From the NCBI GenBank assembly GCA_949295065.1, contig CASFJQ010000031.1:1-34425 (forward strand): 34,425 bases of DNA, given 5' to 3'. The notes below the pieces were generated by a model that was not told the origin of the DNA, made no database searches, and saw only the letters and a list, made by a program, of their open reading frames with translations. Shown in pieces: positions 7,520 to 14,466 of this stretch (its first letter is position 1; each line of letters begins with the position of its first letter). Both the position numbers and the translations under genes were made by a program. Origin of the DNA: an uncultured Parabacteroides sp. GTDB taxonomy: Bacteria; Bacteroidota; Bacteroidia; Bacteroidales; Tannerellaceae.

Positions 7520-8881
7520 ATGACTCCACAGGATAAAGAGAAATCATTAATGAAACGTATAAGTGACTTTCTTTCGTGGGCCATACACTTTGTCACTTAC
7601 GATATATGGCGAATAACCGAAAATGAAGTTTCCGGACTGAAAATCATTTATCTCAATATTATAAAAACGATAATTCTTGCAGTACGGGGATTTATCAACG
7701 ATAATTTGCAGACTAAGGCTTCGGCACTCACCTACAACACGCTGCTTGCCATTGTTCCGCTGCTTGCCGTATTGCTTGGAATTGCAAAGGGGTTCGGATT
7801 TCAGGGAACTGTGAGAGATGAGCTTCTGGATTATTTTCCCGGACACGAGGTGGAGCTGACAAAGGCTTTTGAGTTTGTTGACAGTTATCTGGTGCAGGCT
7901 CAGGGCGGTGTTATCATCGGGATTGGTCTTATTTTGCTGTTCTATACGGTTATCAGCCTTTTGTCGTCAATCGAAGATACTTTCAATGATATATGGCAAA
8001 TACAGAAATCCAGACCTTGGTACAGGAAGATTTCCGATTATCTTGCTTTGTTTATTATTCTTCCCGTGCTGATGACGGCTTCGAGCGGTATATCTATTTT
8101 TCTGTCCACTTTGCAGAATTCGTTCCTGAGCCATTATCTTTTCCTTACTCCGGTTCTGGAACTTATCCTGAATATTCTGCCTTATGTGATTACTTCGCTT
8201 GCTTTTGCAGGACTTTATATTTCGCTGCCTAACACGAAGGTGAAATTTTCAAACGGGATAATTGCGGGAACAATTGCGGGATGTGCTTTCCAGTTTTTCC
8301 AGTTTCTTTATATCAGCGGACAGATTTGGGTAAGTAAATATAATGCCATTTATGGTAGTTTCGCTGCCTTGCCGCTGTTGTTGCTGTGGCTTCAACTGTC
8401 GTGGATAATTTGTCTGTTTGGCGCCCAGCTGTCGTATGCGTCACAGAACGTGAGGAAATTCAGCTTTGAGCGTGACAGCAAAAATATCAGCCGCCGGTAT
8501 AAGGATTTTCTTACGCTGCTGATTGCTTCTCTTATAGTGAAAAGGTTCGAAAAGGGAGAAAAGCCTTATACAGCCGACGAGTTGTCGAGTTCATACCAGA
8601 TTCCGTTCCGACTGACAACGCAAATCCTGTATCTGCTGATGGAGCTGGAAATAATAATTGAAGTGAATGTGGGCGAAGACGACCGTATTGCTTATTATCA
8701 GCCGGCAATAGATATCAACAAGATTTCGGTTGGCTACCTGTTCTCGAAAATTGACCGTGCAGGATCGGAAAAGTTCAAGATTGACACAGTCAATATGTTT
8801 AACAAAGAATGGCACACTCTTCTGCAGACAAGAAAGGATATGCTGCAGGCAAGCGACAAAATTTTGCTTAAGGATTTATGA
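7520..8881 (+). CDS. YihY/UPF0761-family inner-membrane protein
   Basis: A polytopic membrane protein of the YihY (formerly 'RNase BN') family, about 453 residues from the ATG at 7520. The family signature QTKASALTYNTLLAIVPLL precedes the first of about six hydrophobic helices, and a second signature lies in the late helices (GSFAALPLLLLWLQLSW). About 120 C-terminal residues form a soluble winged-helix-like domain, as usual in Bacteroidetes members. The frame extends to 7481, but that part is dispersed repeat. The ATG at 7550 has a purine-rich AAAGAG upstream and is an alternative start. The old link to tRNA processing is not supported for this family; function is unresolved. The stop overlaps the next gene by ATGA. 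Confidence 0.9.
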   Translation: MTPQDKEKSLMKRISDFLSWAIHFVTYDIWRITENEVSGLKIIYLNIIKTIILAVRGFINDNLQTKASALTYNTLLAIVPLLAVLLGIAKGFGFQGTVRDELLDYFPGHEVELTKAFEFVDSYLVQAQGGVIIGIGLILLFYTVISLLSSIEDTFNDIWQIQKSRPWYRKISDYLALFIILPVLMTASSGISIFLSTLQNSFLSHYLFLTPVLELILNILPYVITSLAFAGLYISLPNTKVKFSNGIIAGTIAGCAFQFFQFLYISGQIWVSKYNAIYGSFAALPLLLLWLQLSWIICLFGAQLSYASQNVRKFSFERDSKNISRRYKDFLTLLIASLIVKRFEKGEKPYTADELSSSYQIPFRLTTQILYLLMELEIIIEVNVGEDDRIAYYQPAIDINKISVGYLFSKIDRAGSEKFKIDTVNMFNKEWHTLLQTRKDMLQASDKILLKDL

Positions 8882-10227
8882 TGAAAAAAGAAAAGCGCGA
8901 TTTGACGGTTGGTCCGGTGGGCAAAACGATACTTGGATTTGCCTTGCCTCTCCTGATAGGAAATATCCTGCAACAGTTGTATAATCTTGCCGACAGTGTT
9001 ATTGTTGGACGTTTTCTGGGGAAAGAGGCACTTGCGGCGGTTTCGGCGTCTTTCTTCATATATTATTTTATCATTTCGTTTGTGATTGGTATCGGCAGCG
9101 GAACGTCAATCGTTGTGTCACAATATTTCGGTGCCAAAAAGCTTGAGAAAGTGCAGCAGGCTTTTTCGAGTTTCTTCATTTTCATGTTTATTGTCGGCAT
9201 TTTGCTTTCCGTCGGCGGTATTATTTTTGCTGAACAGATTTTCCGTATTACTCGCACTCCTGAAGAGGTTATTCCGGAAGCTGTGAAATATTTCCGTATT
9301 TATATTGGCGGGACGTTTTTGTTCATGACGTTCAACAGTGTGATTTCCATTCTGAGAGGATTGGGTGAATCCGTGCGTCCGATGCTGTTCATATTCATGT
9401 CGAGCGTGCTGAATATTGTGCTTGATTTGCTTTTCATCGTTGTTTTTGAATGGGGAATCGAAGGGGCGGCACGTGCTACGATTGTGGCTCAGGGAATCGG
9501 GATGTTTGTTGCCTTGTGTTATGTAAATGAAAAGCATCCTATTCTTTCCATCAAGCGGAAGGATTTGCTGTTCGACAAGGAAGTCTTCTTCCAAAGCCTG
9601 AGAATCGGGTTGCCTACGAGCGTACAGCAGTGCGCCATTGCGCTGGGGCTTATGACTTTGCTGGGAATAGTGAACCAGTTCGGCACCAATACGCTGACGG
9701 CATATGGCGCGGCAGGAAAAATTGATACGCTTATCACTCAGGCGATACTTACTCTTTCCGGTGCATTATCGACTTTCTGCGGACAGAATGTAGGTGCAGG
9801 AAAAATGGAGCGTGTTCACGAAGGTGTACGTTTTTCGATGATGATAAATATTGCTTTCGGAATTGTAATGTTCGCGGCGGTTTATTTTGCAGGCGACTAT
9901 ATGATGATGACATTCACCGACGATAAGGATGTGATAAGCATCGGTCACAGTTATCTGACGATAACAGGATTGTTCTTCTGTGTGCATGGGGCACTGAATG
10001 TTTTCAACGGAGCGCTGCGTGGCGCGGGCGATACTTTCTTTACTATGATTGTGAGCCTTCTGTGCCTGTGGCTTGTCAGGATTCCTCTTGCCTACTGGTT
10101 CAGCGAATTTTTGCAGCAAGATGGTATTTGGTGGGCAATAAACGGCAGTATCGGCATCGGCTTTGTTATTACTTTGGGATATTATCGTAGAGGGAAATGG
10201 AAGGAGAAAGGGGTTGTAGGGAAGTAA
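8881..10227 (+). CDS. MATE-family efflux transporter (NorM/DinF-like)
   Basis: A 448-residue multidrug and toxin extrusion transporter with about 12 membrane helices. The N-terminus has the typical ILGFALPLLIGNILQQLYNL followed by ADSVIVGRFLG, and the second half repeats the pattern (LPTSVQQCAIALGLMTLLG). MATE proteins exchange cationic compounds for Na+ or H+ across the inner membrane; the substrate cannot be read from sequence. Two ATGs occur at 8878 and 8881. AAGGA lies only 3 bases before the first, so the second is the better start. Its start overlaps the stop of the YihY gene, so the pair is translationally coupled. The stop TAA is directly followed by a dispersed repeat. Confidence 0.93.
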   Translation: MKKEKRDLTVGPVGKTILGFALPLLIGNILQQLYNLADSVIVGRFLGKEALAAVSASFFIYYFIISFVIGIGSGTSIVVSQYFGAKKLEKVQQAFSSFFIFMFIVGILLSVGGIIFAEQIFRITRTPEEVIPEAVKYFRIYIGGTFLFMTFNSVISILRGLGESVRPMLFIFMSSVLNIVLDLLFIVVFEWGIEGAARATIVAQGIGMFVALCYVNEKHPILSIKRKDLLFDKEVFFQSLRIGLPTSVQQCAIALGLMTLLGIVNQFGTNTLTAYGAAGKIDTLITQAILTLSGALSTFCGQNVGAGKMERVHEGVRFSMMINIAFGIVMFAAVYFAGDYMMMTFTDDKDVISIGHSYLTITGLFFCVHGALNVFNGALRGAGDTFFTMIVSLLCLWLVRIPLAYWFSEFLQQDGIWWAINGSIGIGFVITLGYYRRGKWKEKGVVGK

Positions 10228-10278
10228 GGAGTCAAGAAGTTAAGTAGTCAAGAAGTTAAGTAGTCAAGAAGTTAAGAA
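10228..10278. repeat. 16-bp tandem repeat starting at the MATE stop codon
   Basis: Three copies of GTCAAGAAGTTAAGTA begin at 10231, 10247 and 10263. The block GGAGTCAAGAAGTTAAGTAG begins directly after TAA. The same bases, in opposite orientation, begin directly after the stop of the CBS gene (11657-11690). Confidence 0.85.
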
Positions 10279-10360
10279 GTTGTTGGGAGTTATAGAGAGT
10301 TATAGTCCAATAGATTTAATTTTTAATTTTTAATTTTCAACTTTCAACTTTCAATTTAAC

Positions 10361-10430
10361 CTGTTTTCTGTAGCCTTGTCAACTCGTCAACTTGTTCCCT
10401 TGTCAACTTGTTCCCTTGTCAACTGTACAA
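10361..10430. repeat. Dispersed CTTGTCAAC repeat block
   Basis: TTTTCTGTAGCCTTGTCAAC is followed by CTCGTCAACTTGTTCCCTTG and another TCAACTTGTTCCCTTGTCAA copy. An inverted copy (GACGAGTTGACAAGTTGACA and CTACAGAAAAC) lies at 11611-11644, on the other side of nadK. Confidence 0.75.
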
Positions 10431-10436
10431 ACCTAT

Positions 10437-10508
10437 ATAAAAAAGAAAAGGTTGTCTCACGACAACCAATCTCCATTGTTAACCTTAAATCTAATACCAT
10501 GAAAAACA
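10437..10508 (-). ncRNA. Candidate small RNA with its own promoter and terminator
   Basis: The minus strand holds a near-ideal Bacteroides promoter (10546-10514). About 5-7 bases after it begins a stretch of about 70 bases ending in a hairpin GGTTGTC-GTGA-GACAACC (10467-10450) and the tract TTTTCTTTTTT. That is a complete short transcription unit with no ribosome-binding site. It lies downstream of nadK but does not depend on it. I have an unverified impression that similar segments recur in Bacteroides genomes. The transcript and its ends are inferred; no function is known. Confidence 0.6.
10450..10467 (-). terminator. Intrinsic terminator of the candidate small RNA (and nadK)
   Basis: Seven-bp perfect stem GGTTGTC/GACAACC with a four-base loop. 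Read on the minus strand it is followed by TTTTCTTTTTT. It would also end read-through from nadK. Confidence 0.75.
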
Positions 10509-10513
10509 CATTG

Positions 10514-10546
10514 CAAATATAGAGAGTTTATGTTATACAACACAAA
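10514..10546 (-). promoter_or_regulatory. Promoter of the candidate small RNA
   Basis: TTTG (10546-10543), a 21-base spacer, and TATATTTG (10521-10514), both on the minus strand, match the Bacteroides sigma-ABfr consensus (TTTG, about 19-21 bases, TAnnTTTG) at every fixed position. Confidence 0.75.
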
Positions 10547-10694
10547 CATTTGCTTGGAAAATTCAATTATTTAAATCTGTTTAACAAAATATGCTTTACA
10601 ACATAGTTTTATAAACAGTTTTTTGCTATAAAAGATATTTTCGGAGCTTAAATACTTGTATCAACACGAAGTTTATGAAGACACAGAGTTATCT

Positions 10695-11570
10695 TCATTT
10701 TATTCTCGCATCAGCTCCCCACATCAGTTTTTCCCTTAGTGTTTTATAAAATGTATGGTTATATCTTTTGAGAACCTTTGCAGTATAATCCGCCTTGCAG
10801 ATTGACAGTTTTATATCGGCAGGGAAAATTTCGGAACGGCCGTCAAGCGAAACAAGGAATGTTTTGTTGCGGCTTTCGATATGCAAATCTATCTTGCAAT
10901 TATCAGGGATAACCAAAGGGCGCACATTCAGGGAATGAGGTGCAACCGGACTCAGGACAAGGCTGTTGTTCTGAGGCACTATAATCGGACCATTTACGCT
11001 CATGGAATAAGCTGTGGAACCGGTTGGAGTTGCTATTACAAGTCCGTCTGCCTGATATGATGTAAGATATTCGCCGTCGAGCATAGTATGGATTGTAATC
11101 ATCGAAGAAGTGTCGCGCTTCAACACTGCGACTTCATTTAGGGCATAATTATAGCCTCTATATCTCCGTTCTTCAGTCTTGAGGCAAAGCAAAGTCCTTT
11201 CCTCTATTCTGTAATAGTTCTTGAATATTTCCTCAAGCGTTTCCTCTATCTCGTTGCTGCTGATATCAGCAAGGAAACCAAGGCGGCCGGTGTTTATTCC
11301 CAATATAGGAATATTCCTGCTGCCTATAACTGCTGCCGTGCGAAGGAAAGTTCCGTCGCCGCCGATGCTCAAAGCCAAATCTATATGATCCACCGAATAA
11401 GTTATAATGTCATCAATTACCGGATGATAGCCGAATTCCTCACCTATATATTTATAGAAAGCTGAATCCGGGTATATTTCTGCTCCGAGTGATTTAAGTT
11501 TTTCGAACACGCGGCGTATTACGCTTTGCTTTTCTTTTTGATATTTGCTTCCGAATATGCCTATTTTCAT
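10695..11570 (-). CDS. nadK: NAD kinase
   Basis: ATP-dependent NAD kinase (NAD + ATP to NADP + ADP), 291 residues, the usual length. The catalytic GGDGT is at residues 70-74, the NE pair at 145-146 (ALNEVAVL), and the conserved TPTGSTAYS at 181-189, followed by GGPI-like NGPI and the beta-sandwich core (SPVAPHSLNVRPLV). It is cytoplasmic and the only source of NADP. It lies 119 bases after the CBS-domain gene on the same strand; the gap is filled with dispersed repeats. Inverted copies of those repeats also lie beyond its 3' end, so nadK is bracketed by them. Start ATG at 11570 is the first in frame and gives the normal N-terminus MKIGIFG. Confidence 0.97.
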   Translation of the reverse strand: MKIGIFGSKYQKEKQSVIRRVFEKLKSLGAEIYPDSAFYKYIGEEFGYHPVIDDIITYSVDHIDLALSIGGDGTFLRTAAVIGSRNIPILGINTGRLGFLADISSNEIEETLEEIFKNYYRIEERTLLCLKTEERRYRGYNYALNEVAVLKRDTSSMITIHTMLDGEYLTSYQADGLVIATPTGSTAYSMSVNGPIIVPQNNSLVLSPVAPHSLNVRPLVIPDNCKIDLHIESRNKTFLVSLDGRSEIFPADIKLSICKADYTAKVLKRYNHTFYKTLREKLMWGADARIK

Positions 11571-11610
11571 TTTTAGTTTTTTAGTTTTTAAGTTTATTAG
11601 TTTATTAGGG

Positions 11611-11690
11611 GACGAGTTGACAAGTTGACAAGGCTACAGAAAACTAGAGTATTCTACTTAACTCCTTGACTACTTAACTTCTTGACTCCT
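11611..11690. repeat. Inverted copy of the two repeat blocks, starting at the CBS stop codon
   Basis: On the minus strand the CBS stop TGA is followed directly by GGAGTCAAGAAGTTAAGTAG (11690-11657), then about 12 bases on by TTTTCTGTAGCCTTGTCAAC and CTTGTCAACTCGTC (11644-11611). Order and orientation relative to the gene end are the same as after the MATE gene. Confidence 0.85.
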
Positions 11691-12217
11691 CACAAAAAAC
11701 ACCTCAACACCTCGTCCACCCTTTGCTGAAGTGAATCATTCAACGCTCCGGCCTTCATCGAATAATAAACCACGGAATAATTGAAGCGCTCCAAACTGCG
11801 GATTACGGCTGTGGCATCTTCGAGATTGATTTTCAGCAGAAGCTGCATACGGTCGGTCAATGGGATATAACGTGTCAGCAGAGCTTCAATCCTGGCATCG
11901 TTGGATTCGGCAATGCGGGAAATTTCGGAAAGAGCATAATCCCTGTCATACATTTCAAGGATTATAAGGCTTCCGGGCTTGTCCATGCAGGTCAGATTCA
12001 CGAAAGCACTGACAAAATCCTTTCTGTCCAATATTCCGATGATGTTCCCGTCGGAATCTTCAACTTTTACATATTCCAAATCCTTGTCGGCAACAACAGA
12101 CAAAGCATTCAATATTGAATCATCTGCTCTAAGCGACGGAACGGAGTCGAAGAATGAATCAGTAGAATAGCCTTTTATGGACGATATATCTTTTGTTATG
12201 AAATCTTTCACCAACAT
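11690..12217 (-). CDS. CBS-domain protein, apparently with a shortened CBS region
   Basis: A 175-residue cytoplasmic protein. Residues about 29-72 form a CBS-type motif (ADDSILNALSVVADKDLEYV, then IIGILDRKDFVSAF). The C-terminal half (LIILEMYDRDYALSEISRIA onward) looks like an ACT-type ligand-binding domain. CBS units normally come in pairs; from memory, relatives next to nadK in Bacteroides are about 220 residues, and here the N-terminal MLVKDFITKDI is followed almost at once by the second CBS unit. The start has AAAGGA upstream and is well supported, so an internal loss is more likely than a wrong start. Adenylate or another nucleotide is the usual CBS ligand. It is divergent from pdxJ and upstream of nadK. 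Confidence 0.8.
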   Translation of the reverse strand: MLVKDFITKDISSIKGYSTDSFFDSVPSLRADDSILNALSVVADKDLEYVKVEDSDGNIIGILDRKDFVSAFVNLTCMDKPGSLIILEMYDRDYALSEISRIAESNDARIEALLTRYIPLTDRMQLLLKINLEDATAVIRSLERFNYSVVYYSMKAGALNDSLQQRVDEVLRCFL

Positions 12218-12243
12218 TTTTTCCTTTATTTTCTAAATCATAT

Positions 12244-12251
12244 TAAATTTG
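12244..12251 (+). promoter_or_regulatory. -7 box upstream of pdxJ
   Basis: TAAATTTG matches TAnnTTTG. The implied leader to the pdxJ ATG at 12399 is about 140 bases and contains a CAAGG/CCTTG repeat block, so a nearer promoter is possible. Confidence 0.45.
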
Positions 12252-12283
12252 CACGATAGTATATATTAGGAGGAGACTAGCGA

Positions 12284-12346
12284 ACAAGGATGCAGACACA
12301 AGGTATATGAAATGACCTTGTCAACTCGTCAACTTGTTAACACGTC
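12284..12346. repeat. Dispersed CAAGG/CCTTG hairpin block upstream of pdxJ
   Basis: ACAAGGATGCAGACACAAGG and TATATGAAATG precede ACCTTGTCAACTCGTCAACT. CAAGGT and ACCTTG can pair across a short loop. Confidence 0.65.
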
Positions 12347-12398
12347 TTCTATGAAAACATATACAAAAGTAGTCAAAGATAAAAGATAATTATAGAAG

Positions 12399-13115
12399 AT
12401 GACAAATTTAAGTGTAAACATTAACAAAGTGGCTACAATCCGCAATGCTCGCGGAGGTAATATGCCAGACGTGTTAAAAGTAGCACATGATGCTGAAGTT
12501 TTCGGTGCGCAAGGAATCACTGTTCACCCTCGCCCTGACGAAAGACATATCAGATACAGCGATGTATATAATCTGAAGCCTATTGTCCGCACTGAATTTA
12601 ATATTGAAGGTTATCCATGCGACAAGTTCGTTGACCTTGTAATGAAAGTCCGCCCGACACAGGTAACCCTGGTGCCGGATGCTCCGGATGCTATAACATC
12701 AAATGCCGGCTGGGATGTAAAAGAGAATTTCGATTTCCTCTCTGACCTTGTGGAAAGATTCAATAGCAATGGTATCAGAACTTCTATCTTTGTCGGTACT
12801 GATATAGAGAATATCGAATGCGCTGCAAAAACAAGGACCGACCGTGTTGAGCTATATACAGAGCCTTATGCTACGATGTATACTGAAGACAAAGAGGCGG
12901 CTGTCGCTCCGTTTGTGGAAGCTGCAAAGGCGGCTAAGAATCTCGGATTGGGAGTAAACGCAGGTCACGATTTGAGCCTGGAAAATCTTGCCTTTTTCAG
13001 CCAGAATATTCCATGGCTTGAGGAAGTGTCAATCGGTCATGCCCTGATTTGCGATGCTTTGTATCTTGGGTTGGAAGAGACTATCAAGCAGTATAAGAAT
13101 TGCCTTGTAAAATAA
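12399..13115 (+). CDS. pdxJ: Pyridoxine 5'-phosphate synthase
   Basis: PdxJ makes pyridoxine 5'-phosphate from 3-amino-1-hydroxyacetone phosphate and deoxyxylulose 5-phosphate in the DXP-dependent vitamin B6 pathway. At 238 residues it has the family length. Visible marks are [15 protein letters not shown] at the N-terminus, the active-site loop [13 protein letters not shown] (39-51; HPRPDERH 43-50), [15 protein letters not shown], and [13 protein letters not shown] with a late conserved His. It is a TIM-barrel enzyme of the cytoplasm. It begins the plus-strand run of genes leading through exbB, exbD and tonB. The ATG at 12399 gives the standard N-terminus. Confidence 0.97.
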   Translation: MTNLSVNINKVATIRNARGGNMPDVLKVAHDAEVFGAQGITVHPRPDERHIRYSDVYNLKPIVRTEFNIEGYPCDKFVDLVMKVRPTQVTLVPDAPDAITSNAGWDVKENFDFLSDLVERFNSNGIRTSIFVGTDIENIECAAKTRTDRVELYTEPYATMYTEDKEAAVAPFVEAAKAAKNLGLGVNAGHDLSLENLAFFSQNIPWLEEVSIGHALICDALYLGLEETIKQYKNCLVK

Positions 13116-13179
13116 GATACAAGATACAAGGAGACAAGGCTACAGACACAAGGAATAAAACCCTTGTCAACTCGTCAAC
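13116..13179. repeat. Dispersed CAAGG/CCTTG hairpin block between pdxJ and exbB
   Basis: GACAAGGCTACAGACACAAGG-type sequence is followed by AATAAAAC and CCTTGTCAACTCGTCAAC. ACAAGG at 13148 and CCTTGT at 13162 form a six-bp stem. Confidence 0.7.
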
Positions 13180-13206
13180 TATAAAAAACAATAAATATCC
13201 AGAAAA

Positions 13207-13932
13207 ATGAATTTCCTACTATCAATTATGGCAGCCGCACAACAGAATGCCGCTGACCAAATGCCGGATTTGACATCTGCAGTTACAACAACCCCGTTGG
13301 CAACGGAAGCAGAGATAAACATTATCGACCTCGCTTTCAAAGGCGGATGGATTATGATTGTTCTTTTACTTCTGTCGCTGATGGCTATCTATATTTTCAT
13401 TCAGCGCCTGATGGTTATACGCCGTGCAGGACATGAAGATGAGAATTTCATGAACAGAATCAAGGATTATATACATGACGGGAAGGTTGACTCGGCTCTT
13501 AATCTTTGCCGTTCTACAAACACTCCGTCTGCAAGAATGATTGAAAAAGGTATTACTCGCCTGGGCAGACCGATGAACGATGTGCTGGTTGCAATTGAAA
13601 ACGTGGGTAACCTTGAAATTGCGAAACTGGAAAAAGGTTTCCCTTTGATTGCTACAACTGCTGCAGGTGCGCCTATGCTTGGTTTCCTTGGAACTGTTAC
13701 AGGTATGGTGCGCGCGTTCTTCGACATGGCTAATGCCGGTACTAATGTTGACGTGTCATTGCTTTCAGGCGGTATCTATGAAGCGTTGGTTACTACTGTC
13801 GGTGGTCTGGTGGTCGGTATCATCGCTTTGTTTGCCTACAATTATCTGGTATCGCAGGTTGACAACGTGGTGAACAAGATGGAAGCTCGCACTATGGAGT
13901 TCATGGACTTGTTAAATGAACCGGCTAATTAA
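13207..13932 (+). CDS. exbB: MotA/TolQ/ExbB proton-channel family protein
   Basis: A 241-residue inner-membrane protein of the ExbB/TolQ family, which with ExbD forms the proton-driven motor for TonB. There are three membrane helices: about 50-68 (WIMIVLLLLSLMAIYIFI), about 145-165 (LIATTAAGAPMLGFLGTVTG, the family signature) and about 190-212 (GGIYEALVTTVGGLVVGIIA). The cytoplasmic loop between the first and second helix is as usual. The N-terminal 45 residues contain a short hydrophobic start and a Gln/Ala/Thr-rich stretch, a common extension in Bacteroidetes. It is followed by exbD and a TonB-like gene on the same strand, which supports TonB rather than Tol function. Confidence 0.93.
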   Translation: MNFLLSIMAAAQQNAADQMPDLTSAVTTTPLATEAEINIIDLAFKGGWIMIVLLLLSLMAIYIFIQRLMVIRRAGHEDENFMNRIKDYIHDGKVDSALNLCRSTNTPSARMIEKGITRLGRPMNDVLVAIENVGNLEIAKLEKGFPLIATTAAGAPMLGFLGTVTGMVRAFFDMANAGTNVDVSLLSGGIYEALVTTVGGLVVGIIALFAYNYLVSQVDNVVNKMEARTMEFMDLLNEPAN

Positions 13933-13937
13933 ATTCA

Positions 13938-14015
13938 GGGGATAAGGATACAGATACAAGGGGACAAGGCTACAGATACAAGGATTATAAACCTTGTCAA
14001 CTTGTCAACTCGTCA
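13938..14015. repeat. Dispersed CAAGG/CCTTG hairpin block between exbB and exbD
   Basis: GATACAAGGGGACAAGGCTA and CAGATACAAGG are followed by ATTATAAA and CCTTGTCAACTTGTCAACTC. ACAAGG...CCTTGT and the outer GACAAGG...CCTTGTC can pair. It is almost the same module as at 13116-13179. Confidence 0.75.
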
Positions 14016-14032
14016 CCTAAAAAACTAAAATT

Positions 14033-14446
14033 ATGGCTTTAAAAAGAAGAACAAAAGTAAACGAATCGTTCAGCATGGCTTCCATGACTGACGTTATATT
14101 CCTGTTGCTTATCTTCTTTATGGTTACCTCAACAGTTGTTGTCCCGAATGCCATCAAAGTAACTCTTCCGCAGGCAAAACAGCAGACAGCTGCAAAACCT
14201 CTGACAAGAGTAACTATCGATGCTTCGCTCAACTATTATGTTGCTTTCGGTAAGCAGAAAGAAATACAGGTCACCTATGAGGAAATAACACCGTTCCTAC
14301 AGGATTGCTACAATAAGGAACCGGAGATGTTCGTTGCTTTATATGCAGACGAATCTGTTCCGTATAAGGAAATCGTTAAGATTCTGAACATAGCAAACGA
14401 GAATAAATTCAAAATGGTGCTGGCAACAAGACCACAGAGGAATTAA
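14033..14446 (+). CDS. exbD: ExbD/TolR-family biopolymer transport protein
   Basis: A 137-residue single-pass protein. A short cytoplasmic N-terminus (MALKRRTKVNESFSMASMTD) leads into a helix with the essential membrane Asp at residue 20 (MTDVIFLLLIFFMVTS), which carries protons in the ExbB-ExbD motor. The remainder is a periplasmic domain typical of ExbD/TolR. It lies 100 bases after exbB, the gap being a repeat block, and 20 bases before the tonB-like gene. Start and length are standard. Confidence 0.94.
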   Translation: MALKRRTKVNESFSMASMTDVIFLLLIFFMVTSTVVVPNAIKVTLPQAKQQTAAKPLTRVTIDASLNYYVAFGKQKEIQVTYEEITPFLQDCYNKEPEMFVALYADESVPYKEIVKILNIANENKFKMVLATRPQRN

Positions 14447-14466
14447 GATAAACACAGTGTCCAATT

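Noticed and set aside
10695-11570. nadK as cargo of a composite mobile element, since it is flanked by inverted repeats
   Set aside because: nadK is essential and single copy, the flanking blocks are gene-end repeats, and no transposase is present. The repeat pattern itself is reported as a finding.
12291-12311. Six-codon leader peptide before pdxJ
   Set aside because: It lies inside a dispersed repeat block, and no attenuator structure or regulatory codons are visible.
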